In this document: piece after piece, positions 7,425-14,262 of the stretch
How the letters are laid out: each line of letters starts with the position of its first letter
Position numbering within the stretch: position 1 is the first letter of the stretch
Origin: Clostridia bacterium
Lineage (GTDB): Bacteria > Bacillota > Clostridia > Oscillospirales > CAG-382
Length of the DNA stretch: 38,771 bases
NCBI GenBank assembly: GCA_017629175.1
Contig: JAGBXS010000031.1
Coordinates: 1 to 38,771, forward strand
Reading direction: 5' to 3'
The notes under the pieces: model-generated
What the model was told of the DNA's origin: nothing
Seen by the model: the letters and a program-made list of their open reading frames with translations, nothing else
The model's database searches: none
Program-made: the position numbers and the translations under genes

Positions 7425-9194
7425 TTACGATACGCCCGTGATACGGGCGTATTCTTTTGTTAAGGACTCCCAGGTCAAGGGTCCCACGATGCCGTCCTGC
7501 GCAAGGCCAAAGTTCCGCTGGTAACGGCGAACGTTTCCCTCCGTGGCAGGACCGAAGATGCCGTCCACCGTCAGCATGGGCATATCCAGATCCACCGTGG
7601 AAACGGCGTTCAGCATGGTCTGCAGCCACCTGACGTCCTCCCCCGCAGAGCCTCTCCGCAAGGGCGTGCCCGGGTAGGGACGCAGGGTATCCGTCTCTCC
7701 CCCGCCCAAGGCGTAGAAGGAGGTAACGATGGCGTTCCAGGTGGCCTCGTTCACCGTACCCGTCTGCACCAGACCGTAATAGTTTTGGAACAGCCGCACC
7801 GCCTCCGCCATCCCGTCGCCGTAAACGCCGTCAACCTCCACGGCGGGTACCACGTCGGTACCCAATTCGCGGGAGATGTACTCCAAATACCGCTGGATGC
7901 GAAGCACCTCCGTACCGCGGCTTCCGCTCTGCAACGTTCTTCCCGGGAAGGTGTCTGTCTGAGGGAATTCCCCCTCGCTTCCCAGCTCCGCCAGCTTTTT
8001 CACCGCAGTGTAAATATACTGGATGCGGTACCAGGTCTCCCGATCCACCTGCCCCGTCTCCGTCAGGCGGAACAACCGTTGAAACGCCCGCACTGCCAAG
8101 GCGGTTGCCTCTCCGAACCTTCCGTCTGCAGGAAGGACAAAGGGAATGGCGGGGAAGGCGATGGCAATGCGGTTCAGTCGATTTTGCAACCGCAACACCC
8201 CTTCGGAAACGTCTCCCGTCTCCAATTCCCCGGGGAAGGATTCGGGTGCAACCTCCTGCACCCGGGCAGTACGCAGCTCGATCTCGTTGCCGTAGTAATA
8301 CTGCAAGATCTGCAAGGGGGTGTAATTCTTCCGCGCCAAGGAGACCGTGCCCCACTGGCTCATGCCGTCGCAGGTGGTGTTTGCACCGTCGCAGTATTCT
8401 GCAAACAAGGGCTCCAGCCGCCTCTTGACGGAGATGTAGTTGGTAAAATATCCGTCCACCACCGTGTCAATGGCCTCAAAGATCCCCCGCTCGTGGACGT
8501 AATACTGATCGTAGGCCGTGGAGCTGGTGATATCGAAGTTATACCCCTGGGAGGGATACCACTCGGTGTACAGGCGGTTCAAGGTCAAGGACACCTGAGC
8601 GATCACGTTGGCGATGAGAGAATTTGTGGGCCAATTTGGATAGATCTCACTGCTGGCCACATTCTTGATATAGTCGATAAAGGGCACCGTCACCGTCTGC
8701 ACGTTGGCACCGGGAGGCCCCAAATGCACCCGAATAGATTCCGGCACGATGACCTGCCGCGGCTGTTCCGTCACCGCGGCGGGCAGGGCATCCTCCTCGG
8801 GAAGCCGCACCTCCTTGCGGTTGGTGTAAAGCTGATGCTCGGGGATGATAATGATCTTTTCCAGCTCGTTTGGGGTAGCTGTCAAAACCTCCATCCGTAC
8901 CGTCTGCTTGGTGGTCTGATTCGGGAAGATCTGCTCCCCGATGATGCTCACCGTGATAAATCCCCGCAGGATGATCCGCAGATCCACCGTCACGTAAGGA
9001 CGCTCCCTTGGGTTGGGGGTCAACCCGTTGGTAACAGATCCCGTGGGAACGGAAAAGGTCGCAAACCCTTCCCCGTTGCTGATCTCAGTCATGGAGCCGC
9101 GGGAGATCCCCGTCAGGATGACCGTCGCTCCTTCCAAAACGCCCCCGTCCGCCGTCAGGACGGTGATTTCCAATGTTCCTCTGCTCTCTGCCAA
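7425..9194 (-). CDS. SpoIID-like domain protein with three peptidoglycan-binding repeats
   Basis: A 589-residue protein. Residues 5-60 resemble a CNA-B/carboxypeptidase-regulatory fold (GTLEITVLTADGGVLEGATV). Residues about 150-305 form a SpoIID/LytB-like domain (PESIRVHLGPPG, VPFIDYIKNVASSEIYPNWP, CDGMSQWGTVSLA). Three peptidoglycan_binding_1 repeats follow at about 328-390, 424-490 and 515-580, each with a DG-x-[FY]-G-x-[AG]-T-x-x-AV or similar core and ending in ...GxVxxxTW. There is no signal peptide, which fits mother-cell production for the spore cortex or coat. The start is TTG at 9194, with AAAGGAG 10 bases upstream; upstream in-frame codons run through the neighbouring terminator. 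A sigma-K-like promoter precedes it. It is probably a spore cortex or coat protein; hydrolytic activity is not proven. Confidence 0.85.
   Translation of the reverse strand: MAESRGTLEITVLTADGGVLEGATVILTGISRGSMTEISNGEGFATFSVPTGSVTNGLTPNPRERPYVTVDLRIILRGFITVSIIGEQIFPNQTTKQTVRMEVLTATPNELEKIIIIPEHQLYTNRKEVRLPEEDALPAAVTEQPRQVIVPESIRVHLGPPGANVQTVTVPFIDYIKNVASSEIYPNWPTNSLIANVIAQVSLTLNRLYTEWYPSQGYNFDITSSTAYDQYYVHERGIFEAIDTVVDGYFTNYISVKRRLEPLFAEYCDGANTTCDGMSQWGTVSLARKNYTPLQILQYYYGNEIELRTARVQEVAPESFPGELETGDVSEGVLRLQNRLNRIAIAFPAIPFVLPADGRFGEATALAVRAFQRLFRLTETGQVDRETWYRIQYIYTAVKKLAELGSEGEFPQTDTFPGRTLQSGSRGTEVLRIQRYLEYISRELGTDVVPAVEVDGVYGDGMAEAVRLFQNYYGLVQTGTVNEATWNAIVTSFYALGGGETDTLRPYPGTPLRRGSAGEDVRWLQTMLNAVSTVDLDMPMLTVDGIFGPATEGNVRRYQRNFGLAQDGIVGPLTWESLTKEYARITGVS
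7430..7460 (+). terminator. Terminator overlapping the end of the convergent coding sequence
   Basis: ATACGCCCG (7430-7438), loop TGATA, CGGGCGTAT (7444-7452), then TCTTTTGTT. It serves the plus-strand gene ending at 7411 while encoding the last residues of the minus-strand gene whose stop is at 7425-7427. Confidence 0.75.
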
Positions 9195-9221
9195 TGCGTA
9201 TCCGCTCCTTTCCCTTGTTGT

Positions 9222-9250
9222 TACTATATGCGGAGAAGGGCGGGAATGTG
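9222..9250 (-). promoter_or_regulatory. Sigma-K-like promoter of the SpoIID-like gene
   Basis: On the minus strand, CACA (9250-9247), a 16-base spacer, and CATATAGTA (9230-9222). This matches the Bacillus sigma-K consensus mACm-N16/17-CATANNNTA at every defined position and lies 27 bases upstream of the start codon. Confidence 0.6.
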
Positions 9251-9261
9251 AAAGGCAATAA

Positions 9262-9285
9262 GAAAAACCCTCCCGAAGGAGGGTC
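9262..9285 (-). terminator. Intrinsic terminator of the phage-tail-like gene
   Basis: On the minus strand ACCCTCC-TTCG-GGAGGGT followed by TTTTC, 7 bases past the stop of the gene at 9292-9819. Confidence 0.9.
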
Positions 9286-9291
9286 TGGCTT

Positions 9292-9819
9292 TTACGTCCC
9301 GTAAGGGAATTTGATGACGTATTCCGTTGAAATCGTATTTCCGGCAGGGACAACAATAGGCTCTTCCAGAACCGTGTGTTCCATCAAATACGCTTTGCCT
9401 GCCGTAGCAAAAATGATGTGCAACCCGACTTCCCAAATATAGATGTCCTCGGCCGTATTGTTGGTAAGCTGATGCACGCCGGAGATCCGCAGGTGATCTT
9501 CATTCAACGCTACAGTCAGAGCCCCGGGTCCTCCCTCGGAGACGGTGAGAGATCCGTCAACGATGGGATCTTCCATGGTGTAGTCATCCATGGTCGCGGG
9601 TGTTCTGCCTCTGCCATAGAAAACGCCATAAGCATTGCCGTAGTTTGAGGTTTTGGGCAGGCAAACCGACCCCAGCATGGTATAGGGCTTCGACGTTGAC
9701 GAATATGGAGTTTCGGAGGCGGTGGTGCCGGATGTGTTGGTCATAACAACCGATTTTGAGCTGTTGTTATAACGGCCGAGCAATTGACTGGCAAGCGACC
9801 AGAAATTTTTCGTGAGCAT
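9292..9819 (-). CDS. Phage-structural-type protein of unknown function
   Basis: A 175-residue protein, MLTKNFWSLASQLLGRYNNS and onward. The centre GVFYGRGRTPATMDDYTMED and the C-terminal pattern HQLTNNTAEDIYIWEVGLHI then VLEEPIVVPAGNTISTEYVI are what I recall from small clostridial phage or tail-fibre-adjacent proteins (G-x-G-x-TP-x-x-x-DY, then an all-beta domain whose ...I-x-EVGL strand is conserved). No other phage gene is nearby, so it is either a domesticated remnant or a structural protein with a host role. The start at 9819 has AAAGGAG 10 bases upstream. It has its own strong terminator and a plausible TGATATACT promoter, i.e. it is a monocistronic unit. Confidence 0.65.
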   Translation of the reverse strand: MLTKNFWSLASQLLGRYNNSSKSVVMTNTSGTTASETPYSSTSKPYTMLGSVCLPKTSNYGNAYGVFYGRGRTPATMDDYTMEDPIVDGSLTVSEGGPGALTVALNEDHLRISGVHQLTNNTAEDIYIWEVGLHIIFATAGKAYLMEHTVLEEPIVVPAGNTISTEYVIKFPYGT

Positions 9820-9851
9820 AGTTTTCTTTCTCCTTTGAATTACTGATAGGA

Positions 9852-9880
9852 GGAGCAAGAAAAGTATATCACAGATGAAA
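9852..9880 (-). promoter_or_regulatory. Possible promoter of the phage-tail-like gene
   Basis: TGA-TATACT on the minus strand (extended -10, about 40 bases before the start). The -35 region (ATGAAA at 17 bases) is a weak match. Confidence 0.4.
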
Positions 9881-9897
9881 AAGTATTTCATCCCGCA

Positions 9898-9929
9898 AAA
9901 ATCCGAAGGAAATCCGAAGGAAATCCGAA
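9898..9929. repeat. Short tandem repeat, 11-bp unit
   Basis: AAATCCGAAGG occurs twice directly (9898-9908, 9909-9919) and is followed by AAATCCGAAA (9920-9929). It lies between the pilin terminator and the promoter of the phage-tail-like gene. No function is evident. Confidence 0.75.
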
Positions 9930-9938
9930 ATAGGATAG

Positions 9939-9970
9939 AAAAAACCCTCCCGAAACGGGAGGGTTTTGGT
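9939..9970 (-). terminator. Intrinsic terminator of the pilin gene
   Basis: Perfect 8-bp stem CCCTCCCG / CGGGAGGG (9945-9952 and 9956-9963) with a 3-base loop, followed on the minus strand by TTTTTTC. T-runs flank both sides, so it could also work on the plus strand. Confidence 0.92.
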
Positions 9971-9983
9971 TCTCAAGAGCTAA

Positions 9984-10370
9984 TTAGTTGAGAGCGGGAT
10001 CAACGGTAACGCTATAACCGTCATCGCCGATAGTGAAAGTGTATTGGGTCTCAGTTTTAACGCTGGGAACGATCTTCGCAACAGCGGCAAAGAAAGCATC
10101 GCCTGCTTCAGCAGCAACAACAGTTCCGCCATTAAGATATGCCAAGCCAGAATCATTGACAACGAGGGTATTGTAAGCAGGTTTAGCGGTAACGGAAGGA
10201 TCGATCAGGACTACTTCGATAGCGTGCTCAACTTCACCTGCGGTCTGCTTATCAACAGACGCATTTGCGGAAGTAATGTACTGGGTGTAAACAGGAACTG
10301 CAACACCTACGAGGATTGCCATGATCGCGATAACAACGATCAGTTCAACGAGAGAGAAACCTTTGTTCAT
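9984..10370 (-). CDS. Type IV pilin-like protein (prepilin-type N-terminus)
   Basis: A 128-residue protein with a class III prepilin leader: MNKG, then FSLVELIVVIAIMAILVGVAV, with cleavage expected after Gly4 and the invariant Glu at +5 (Glu9). The hydrophobic helix spans about residues 5-27, followed by VPVYTQYITSANASVDKQTA and a small beta domain without cysteines. Such proteins are assembled by a PilD-type peptidase and a PilB/PilC machine, none of which is in the window, so this is an orphan pilin or pseudopilin. The AAAGGAG site lies 9 bases before the ATG. It is monocistronic: strong terminator downstream, and a promoter with an 11-bp inverted repeat upstream. Confidence 0.88.
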   Translation of the reverse strand: MNKGFSLVELIVVIAIMAILVGVAVPVYTQYITSANASVDKQTAGEVEHAIEVVLIDPSVTAKPAYNTLVVNDSGLAYLNGGTVVAAEAGDAFFAAVAKIVPSVKTETQYTFTIGDDGYSVTVDPALN

Positions 10371-10454
10371 GGGAATGTACTCCTTTTGTATGTTTATTTT
10401 TTAATTGATCTGCAAGAAAATGGCGGCACGAGTCGGCATTCTCCTACATATACT

Positions 10455-10483
10455 ATTTTAGCGACCTTTTTGCACGGGAGCAA
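10455..10483 (-). promoter_or_regulatory. Candidate promoter of the pilin gene
   Basis: On the minus strand TTGCTC (10483-10478), a 17-base spacer and TAAAAT (10460-10455). The -35 lies in the loop of the inverted repeat at 10467-10500 and one arm lies in the spacer. The resulting leader is about 80 bases. Confidence 0.5.
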
Positions 10484-10500
10484 TGCGTTCCGTGCAAAAA
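10467..10500. promoter_or_regulatory. 11-bp inverted repeat over the pilin promoter
   Basis: TTTTTGCACGG (10467-10477) and CCGTGCAAAAA (10490-10500), a perfect inverted repeat with a 12-base centre. On either strand A, not T, follows the stem, so it is not a standard terminator for kdgK. It could be an operator or an RNA structure. Confidence 0.6.
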
Positions 10501-10546
10501 TGCATTTCCTTCGTGAAAACCGCGAGAGATTTGGGACGTTACGAAA

Positions 10547-11569
10547 TTATCTCTGGACTCTGCCGGAGCCGTCGCCGCCGGCCAGCTTTTCCACCTCGGG
10601 GACGCGGACGCGGTTGTAGTCCCCCTCGATGGAGTGCTTGAGGGCGGAAGCGGCTACCGCGAACTCGATGGCAGACTGGGTGTTCTTGCCGTTCAGCAGG
10701 GCGTAGATCAAGCCTGCGCCGAAGGAGTCTCCCCCGCCTACACGATCCACGATGTGGAGGTGGTAGGTCTTGGAGAAGCAGTAGTTCTCGCCGTCGTAGA
10801 GCATACCTGCCCAGTCGTTATCGTTGGCGGAGATGGAGGAGCGGAGGGTGATGGCGACTTTTTCGAAGCCGAACTTGTCGGCCAGCTGTTTTGCCACGGA
10901 TTTATAGCCCTCGTGGTTCAGCTTGCCGCCGTAGATATCGGTGTTTTCCGCCTCGATGCCGAAGACGTCCTTGGCATCCTCCTCGTTGGAGATGCAGACG
11001 TCAACGTACCGGCAGAGGTCGGTCATAGCTTCACGGGCTTCCTCGCGGGTCCAGAGCTTGCCGCGGTAGTTCAAGTCGCAGGAGATCTTGATACCCTTGG
11101 CTTTTGCGGCGATGCAGGCCTGGCGGCAGATCTCCACTAAGTTCTTGCCCAAGGCGGGGGTGATCCCGGTGAAGTGGAACCAATCCGCCCCCTCGAAGAT
11201 GCTGTCCCAATCAAAATCCGCGGGAGAGGCTTCCTGGATGGCAGAATGGGCTCTGTCGTAGATGCACACGGAGCCGCGCTGGGACGCGCCCTTCTCCAGG
11301 AAGTAGATGCCCACGCGGTCGCCGCCGCGGACGATCTTGGAGGTGTCCACGCCGAAGTAGCGCAGGGAGTCCACCGCGCCCTGGCCGATGGCGTGCTTGG
11401 GGAGCTTGGTGACGTAAACGCTGTCCAGCCCGAAGTTGGCAAGAGAAACCGCTACGTTGGCTTCGCCGCCGCCGAAGGTTGCCTGCATTTGGTCGTTCTG
11501 GAAGAAGCGGTAGTATCCGTTGGGGGCAAGGCGGAGCATCAGCTCGCCGAAGGTAACAACTCTGCTCAT
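10547..11569 (-). CDS. kdgK: 2-keto-3-deoxygluconate kinase, PfkB family
   Basis: A 340-residue sugar kinase that makes 2-keto-3-deoxy-6-phosphogluconate (KDPG). The N-terminus VVTFGELMLRLAPNGYYRFF and ATFGGGEANVAVSLANFG are the KDG kinase form of the PfkB fold. The C-terminal VDRVGGGDSFGAGLIYALL holds the anion hole and catalytic aspartate. It is the last gene of the hexuronate operon, one base after the kdgA stop, with GGAGG 9 bases before its ATG. The C-terminal tail (KLAGGDGSGRVQR) is short and Gly/Arg-rich. The pathway context (uxuA, uxuB, kdgA) makes KDG the likely substrate over other PfkB substrates. Confidence 0.92.
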   Translation of the reverse strand: MSRVVTFGELMLRLAPNGYYRFFQNDQMQATFGGGEANVAVSLANFGLDSVYVTKLPKHAIGQGAVDSLRYFGVDTSKIVRGGDRVGIYFLEKGASQRGSVCIYDRAHSAIQEASPADFDWDSIFEGADWFHFTGITPALGKNLVEICRQACIAAKAKGIKISCDLNYRGKLWTREEAREAMTDLCRYVDVCISNEEDAKDVFGIEAENTDIYGGKLNHEGYKSVAKQLADKFGFEKVAITLRSSISANDNDWAGMLYDGENYCFSKTYHLHIVDRVGGGDSFGAGLIYALLNGKNTQSAIEFAVAASALKHSIEGDYNRVRVPEVEKLAGGDGSGRVQR

Positions 11570-11570
11570 T

Positions 11571-12125
11571 TTATTTTTCCTCCATTTTATCCAAGGATTC
11601 TTTCACAAAGAAGCTTCCGCCGATGGCGGCAACCTTGTCGAAGGCAAGGAATTCGTCGATGTTGCTTCTGTCCACACCGCCGGTGGGGATGAATTTGATC
11701 TGGGGGAAGGGGGCGGAAAGGGCCTTCAGTGCCTTCAAGCCGCCGTACACGTTGGCGGGGAAGAACTTCACCGTGGTGATGCCCAGCTCCAGCGCCGCCA
11801 TGATCTCCGTGGGGGTCACGCATCCGGGGTAGTAAGGGATGTTCTTCTCGGCGCAGATCTTTGCCGCGTCGGGAGACAAGCCGGGAGATACGATAAAGGT
11901 TGCGCCGGCCTCCAAGGCCGCCTTGCACTGTTCGCCGTTGATGACGGTGCCTGCGCCGATCTCCATATCGGGGTAGTTTTTCACCGCGTAACGGATAGCC
12001 TCCGCCGCACAAGCGGTACGGAAGGTGATCTCGGCGGTGTTGATGCCGTTGTTCTTCAGGGCGGTGAGGATCTTATCCGTCTCGGAAAGCTCCTTGATCA
12101 CCACCACGGGGATAAATTTTTCCAT
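11571..12125 (-). CDS. kdgA: KDPG aldolase (2-dehydro-3-deoxy-phosphogluconate aldolase)
   Basis: A 184-residue class I aldolase that splits KDPG to pyruvate and glyceraldehyde 3-phosphate. The Schiff-base lysine sits in GITTVKFFPANVYGG and the catalytic glutamate in NTAEITFRTACA; IKFIPTGGVDRSN is the phosphate-binding loop. It is slightly shorter than the E. coli Eda of 213 residues. Start chosen at 12125, where AAAGGAG lies 7 bases upstream; an upstream in-frame ATG at 12143 lacks a site. The gene lies between uxuB and kdgK and completes the lower hexuronate pathway. KHG (4-hydroxy-2-oxoglutarate) aldolase activity is a common side activity of the family. Confidence 0.93.
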   Translation of the reverse strand: MEKFIPVVVIKELSETDKILTALKNNGINTAEITFRTACAAEAIRYAVKNYPDMEIGAGTVINGEQCKAALEAGATFIVSPGLSPDAAKICAEKNIPYYPGCVTPTEIMAALELGITTVKFFPANVYGGLKALKALSAPFPQIKFIPTGGVDRSNIDEFLAFDKVAAIGGSFFVKESLDKMEEK

Positions 12126-12143
12126 ATCAAGTCTCCTTTTCAC

Positions 12144-12989
12144 TTACACGCCGGAGTATGCGGCAAATCCGCAATCGATGGGAAGCACTACGCCGGTGAT
12201 GGCGGAGGCGGAACGATCGTCACACAGGAACAGGGTTGCGCCCAAAAGCTCGGAAGCATCCACAAAGCGATCCATGGGGGTGCCCTTCAAGATTTTTGCG
12301 CTTCTTGCGGTGGGGGTGCCGTCCTCGTTGAAGAGGAGTGCCTTGTTCTGAGCGGATACCAAGAAGCCGGGAGCGATGGCGTTGCAACGGATGCCCGTGC
12401 CTGCGAAATGGGTGGCAAGCCACTGGGTAAAGTTGGAAATGCCTGCCTTAGCCGCAGAATACGCGGGGATCTTAGTCAGAGGCGTATAGGCGTTCATAGA
12501 GGAGATGTTCAGGATACAGCCGCCCTTCTTCTCCGCCATATCCTTGGCAAATGCCTGGGTGGGCAGTAACGTGCCCTGGAAGTTCAGCTTGAACACAAAG
12601 TCCACGCCGGAGGCATCCAGATCGAAGAAGGACTTGCCTCCCTCCTTGGCCTCGTGGTGATATTCGTTGTCCGTGGTGGCTCTGGGGTTGTTGCCCCCTG
12701 CGCCGTTGACCAAAATGTCGCAGGGACCCAAGTCGGCAAGAACTGCCTGATGCACCTCTTCCAGAGATGCGGGCTCCAGCACGTTGGCCTTATAGCCCTC
12801 GCAGATAAAGCCCTCGGCCTTCAGTTCCTCCGCAAGTTTCTTTACTGCCTCCTCGTTTAAGTCAAGGGCGGCAACCTTTGCGCCGGACTGGGCAAAGGCT
12901 CTTGCCATAGCGCCGCAGATCAAGCCGCCTGCGCCGGTGACCACCACGACTTTTCCACTGTAATCGATGTTCAAAGGAAGGTTCATCAT
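12144..12989 (-). CDS. uxuB: SDR-family D-mannonate oxidoreductase (fructuronate reductase)
   Basis: A 281-residue short-chain dehydrogenase. NAD(P) is bound at VVVTGAGGLICGAMARAFAQ (about residues 14-33), followed by LVNGAGGNNP and the catalytic Ser/Tyr/Lys in NISSMNAYTPLTKIPAYSAA and AKAG. Position directly after uxuA matches the YjmF/UxuB SDR enzyme of Firmicutes, which interconverts D-fructuronate and D-mannonate and is unrelated to the longer E. coli UxuB. The start ATG overlaps the uxuA stop (ATGA), with AAGGAG 8 bases upstream. Assignment rests on operon context; gluconate 5-dehydrogenase is the alternative SDR annotation for such sequences. Confidence 0.85.
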   Translation of the reverse strand: MMNLPLNIDYSGKVVVVTGAGGLICGAMARAFAQSGAKVAALDLNEEAVKKLAEELKAEGFICEGYKANVLEPASLEEVHQAVLADLGPCDILVNGAGGNNPRATTDNEYHHEAKEGGKSFFDLDASGVDFVFKLNFQGTLLPTQAFAKDMAEKKGGCILNISSMNAYTPLTKIPAYSAAKAGISNFTQWLATHFAGTGIRCNAIAPGFLVSAQNKALLFNEDGTPTARSAKILKGTPMDRFVDASELLGATLFLCDDRSASAITGVVLPIDCGFAAYSGV

Positions 12990-14086
12990 TGTGCTTTCTC
13001 CTTCTTGTCGTATTTTTCAAGGGAATCCCATACGCCAAGCATATACATAATGCCCAAGGCGCGGTCATACAGACCGTAGCCGGGACGTACGCTTCCGGGG
13101 CCCTCGCTCCACAGGTGTCTGCCGTGGTCGGGACGGATGTAACCCTCAAAGCCGCAATCGTGATACGCCTTGAGGATGTCCAGAATACCGGTATCACCGT
13201 CGCAATCTCTGTGGCTGGCCTCGGAGAAGTCGCCGTTCTCGAAATGCTTCACGTTGCGGATATGAGCAAAGGCAATGCGGTCACAATACTTGCGGACGAT
13301 ATCTGCCACGTTGTTGTCGGGGTTGGCGTTCAAGCTGCCGGAGCAGAGGGTGAGACAGTTGTACTCATCGTCCACCATAGAGAGGAATCTGCCGATGCTT
13401 TCCTCGTCGATCAGCAATCTGGGCAGGCCGAAGATATCCCACGGCGGGTCGTCCATATGGATGGCCATTTTGATATCGCACTCACGGCAGGTGGGCATGA
13501 TGGCTTCCAGGAAATACTTCAGGTTCGCCCACAGCTTCTCGTGGTCGATGCCCTCGTAAGCCTTGAACAGCTCGTCCAGCTTGGCCATACGCTCAGGCTC
13601 CCAGCCGGGGAAGGACATACCGTACTTTTCGGTAAAATCCAGAATATACTGCGCCATGGCGTTGTAATCGTCCTGGATCATATTCTTTTCGTAAAACAGC
13701 GCAGTGGAGCCGTCTCCTACGGGATGGAACAGGTTACTTCTCGTCCAGTCAAAGATGGGCATGAAGTTATAGCAGATCACCTTCACGCCGAACTTGGAAA
13801 GGTTGCGGATGCACTGCTTGTAATTCTCGATGTACTTGTCTCTGGTGGGCAGGCCGATCTTGATATCGTCGTGAACGTTGACGGATTCCACCACGTCCAT
13901 GTTGAAGCCGTAAGCATCCAGCTGACGCTTCACCTCCGCGATCTCCCAGGTCTCCCAGATCTCACCGGGCATTTTGTGGTGCAAAGCCCAAACGATCCCG
14001 TCCACACCCGGGATCTGCTTGATATCGGAAAGAGAAATTTTATCGTTGCCCTCTCCGTACCAGCGGAAACACATCTTCATCGCCAT
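12986..14086 (-). CDS. uxuA: Mannonate dehydratase
   Basis: A 366-residue enzyme that dehydrates D-mannonate to 2-keto-3-deoxygluconate. The N-terminus MKMCFRWYGEGNDKISLSDI, then GVDGIVWALHHKMPGEIW and VVESVNVHDDIKIG, are hallmarks of the UxuA TIM-barrel family; CREC-DIKMAIHMDDPPW and the FAHIRNVKH region hold the metal ligands. Start set at 14086, with GAGGAG 6 bases upstream. It is the first gene of the operon uxuA-uxuB-kdgA-kdgK, driven by a near-consensus promoter at 14125-14153. No uronate isomerase (uxaC), transporter or regulator is in the window, so glucuronate entry must be encoded elsewhere. Confidence 0.95.
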   Translation of the reverse strand: MAMKMCFRWYGEGNDKISLSDIKQIPGVDGIVWALHHKMPGEIWETWEIAEVKRQLDAYGFNMDVVESVNVHDDIKIGLPTRDKYIENYKQCIRNLSKFGVKVICYNFMPIFDWTRSNLFHPVGDGSTALFYEKNMIQDDYNAMAQYILDFTEKYGMSFPGWEPERMAKLDELFKAYEGIDHEKLWANLKYFLEAIMPTCRECDIKMAIHMDDPPWDIFGLPRLLIDEESIGRFLSMVDDEYNCLTLCSGSLNANPDNNVADIVRKYCDRIAFAHIRNVKHFENGDFSEASHRDCDGDTGILDILKAYHDCGFEGYIRPDHGRHLWSEGPGSVRPGYGLYDRALGIMYMLGVWDSLEKYDKKEKAQ

Positions 14087-14124
14087 AAAGATCTCCTCGC
14101 TTTTTTGCATTCTTTTCCGTTTGC

Positions 14125-14153
14125 ATTATACCATCATTTTTTTTACATTGCAA
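14125..14153 (-). promoter_or_regulatory. Sigma-A-like promoter of the uxu/kdg operon
   Basis: On the minus strand TTGCAA (14153-14148), a 17-base spacer, TATAAT (14130-14125) preceded by TGG. It lies about 39 bases before the uxuA start. Confidence 0.82.
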
Positions 14154-14188
14154 TATCTTTTTGTGGAAAGAGAAAAAATCTTTCCCGT

Positions 14189-14217
14189 GACCTTCCGCCG
14201 CCGCGGCTCATACACTG
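14189..14217 (+). promoter_or_regulatory. Mother-cell-sigma-like promoter of the collagen-like gene
   Basis: GACC (14189-14192), a 16-base spacer, CATACACT (14209-14216) then G. The -10 fits the sigma-E consensus CATACAHT exactly and the sigma-K form with one mismatch; the -35 GACC is closer to sigma-K. No sigma-A promoter is evident nearby on this strand. Confidence 0.4.
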
Positions 14218-14262
14218 GTAAAGATACAGCTTCAATCTCAAAGCAACAGGAGTTTTTTCTGA

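Noticed and set aside
7785..9251. A long plus-strand frame antisense to the SpoIID-like gene
   Set aside because: Shadow of a GC-rich gene; His/Gly-rich product with no domain.
9898..9929. 11-bp direct repeats considered as a CRISPR or attachment site
   Set aside because: Only two and a half units, contiguous without spacers, no cas genes nearby, and no integrase.
10401..10439. A 12-residue leader open frame (minus strand) before the pilin gene
   Set aside because: GGAG lies only one base from its ATG, too close to work, and nothing in the short peptide suggests attenuation.
10467..10500. Inverted repeat taken as the kdgK terminator
   Set aside because: A, not T, follows the stem on the minus strand, so it does not meet the intrinsic terminator pattern; kept as possible operator or RNA structure.
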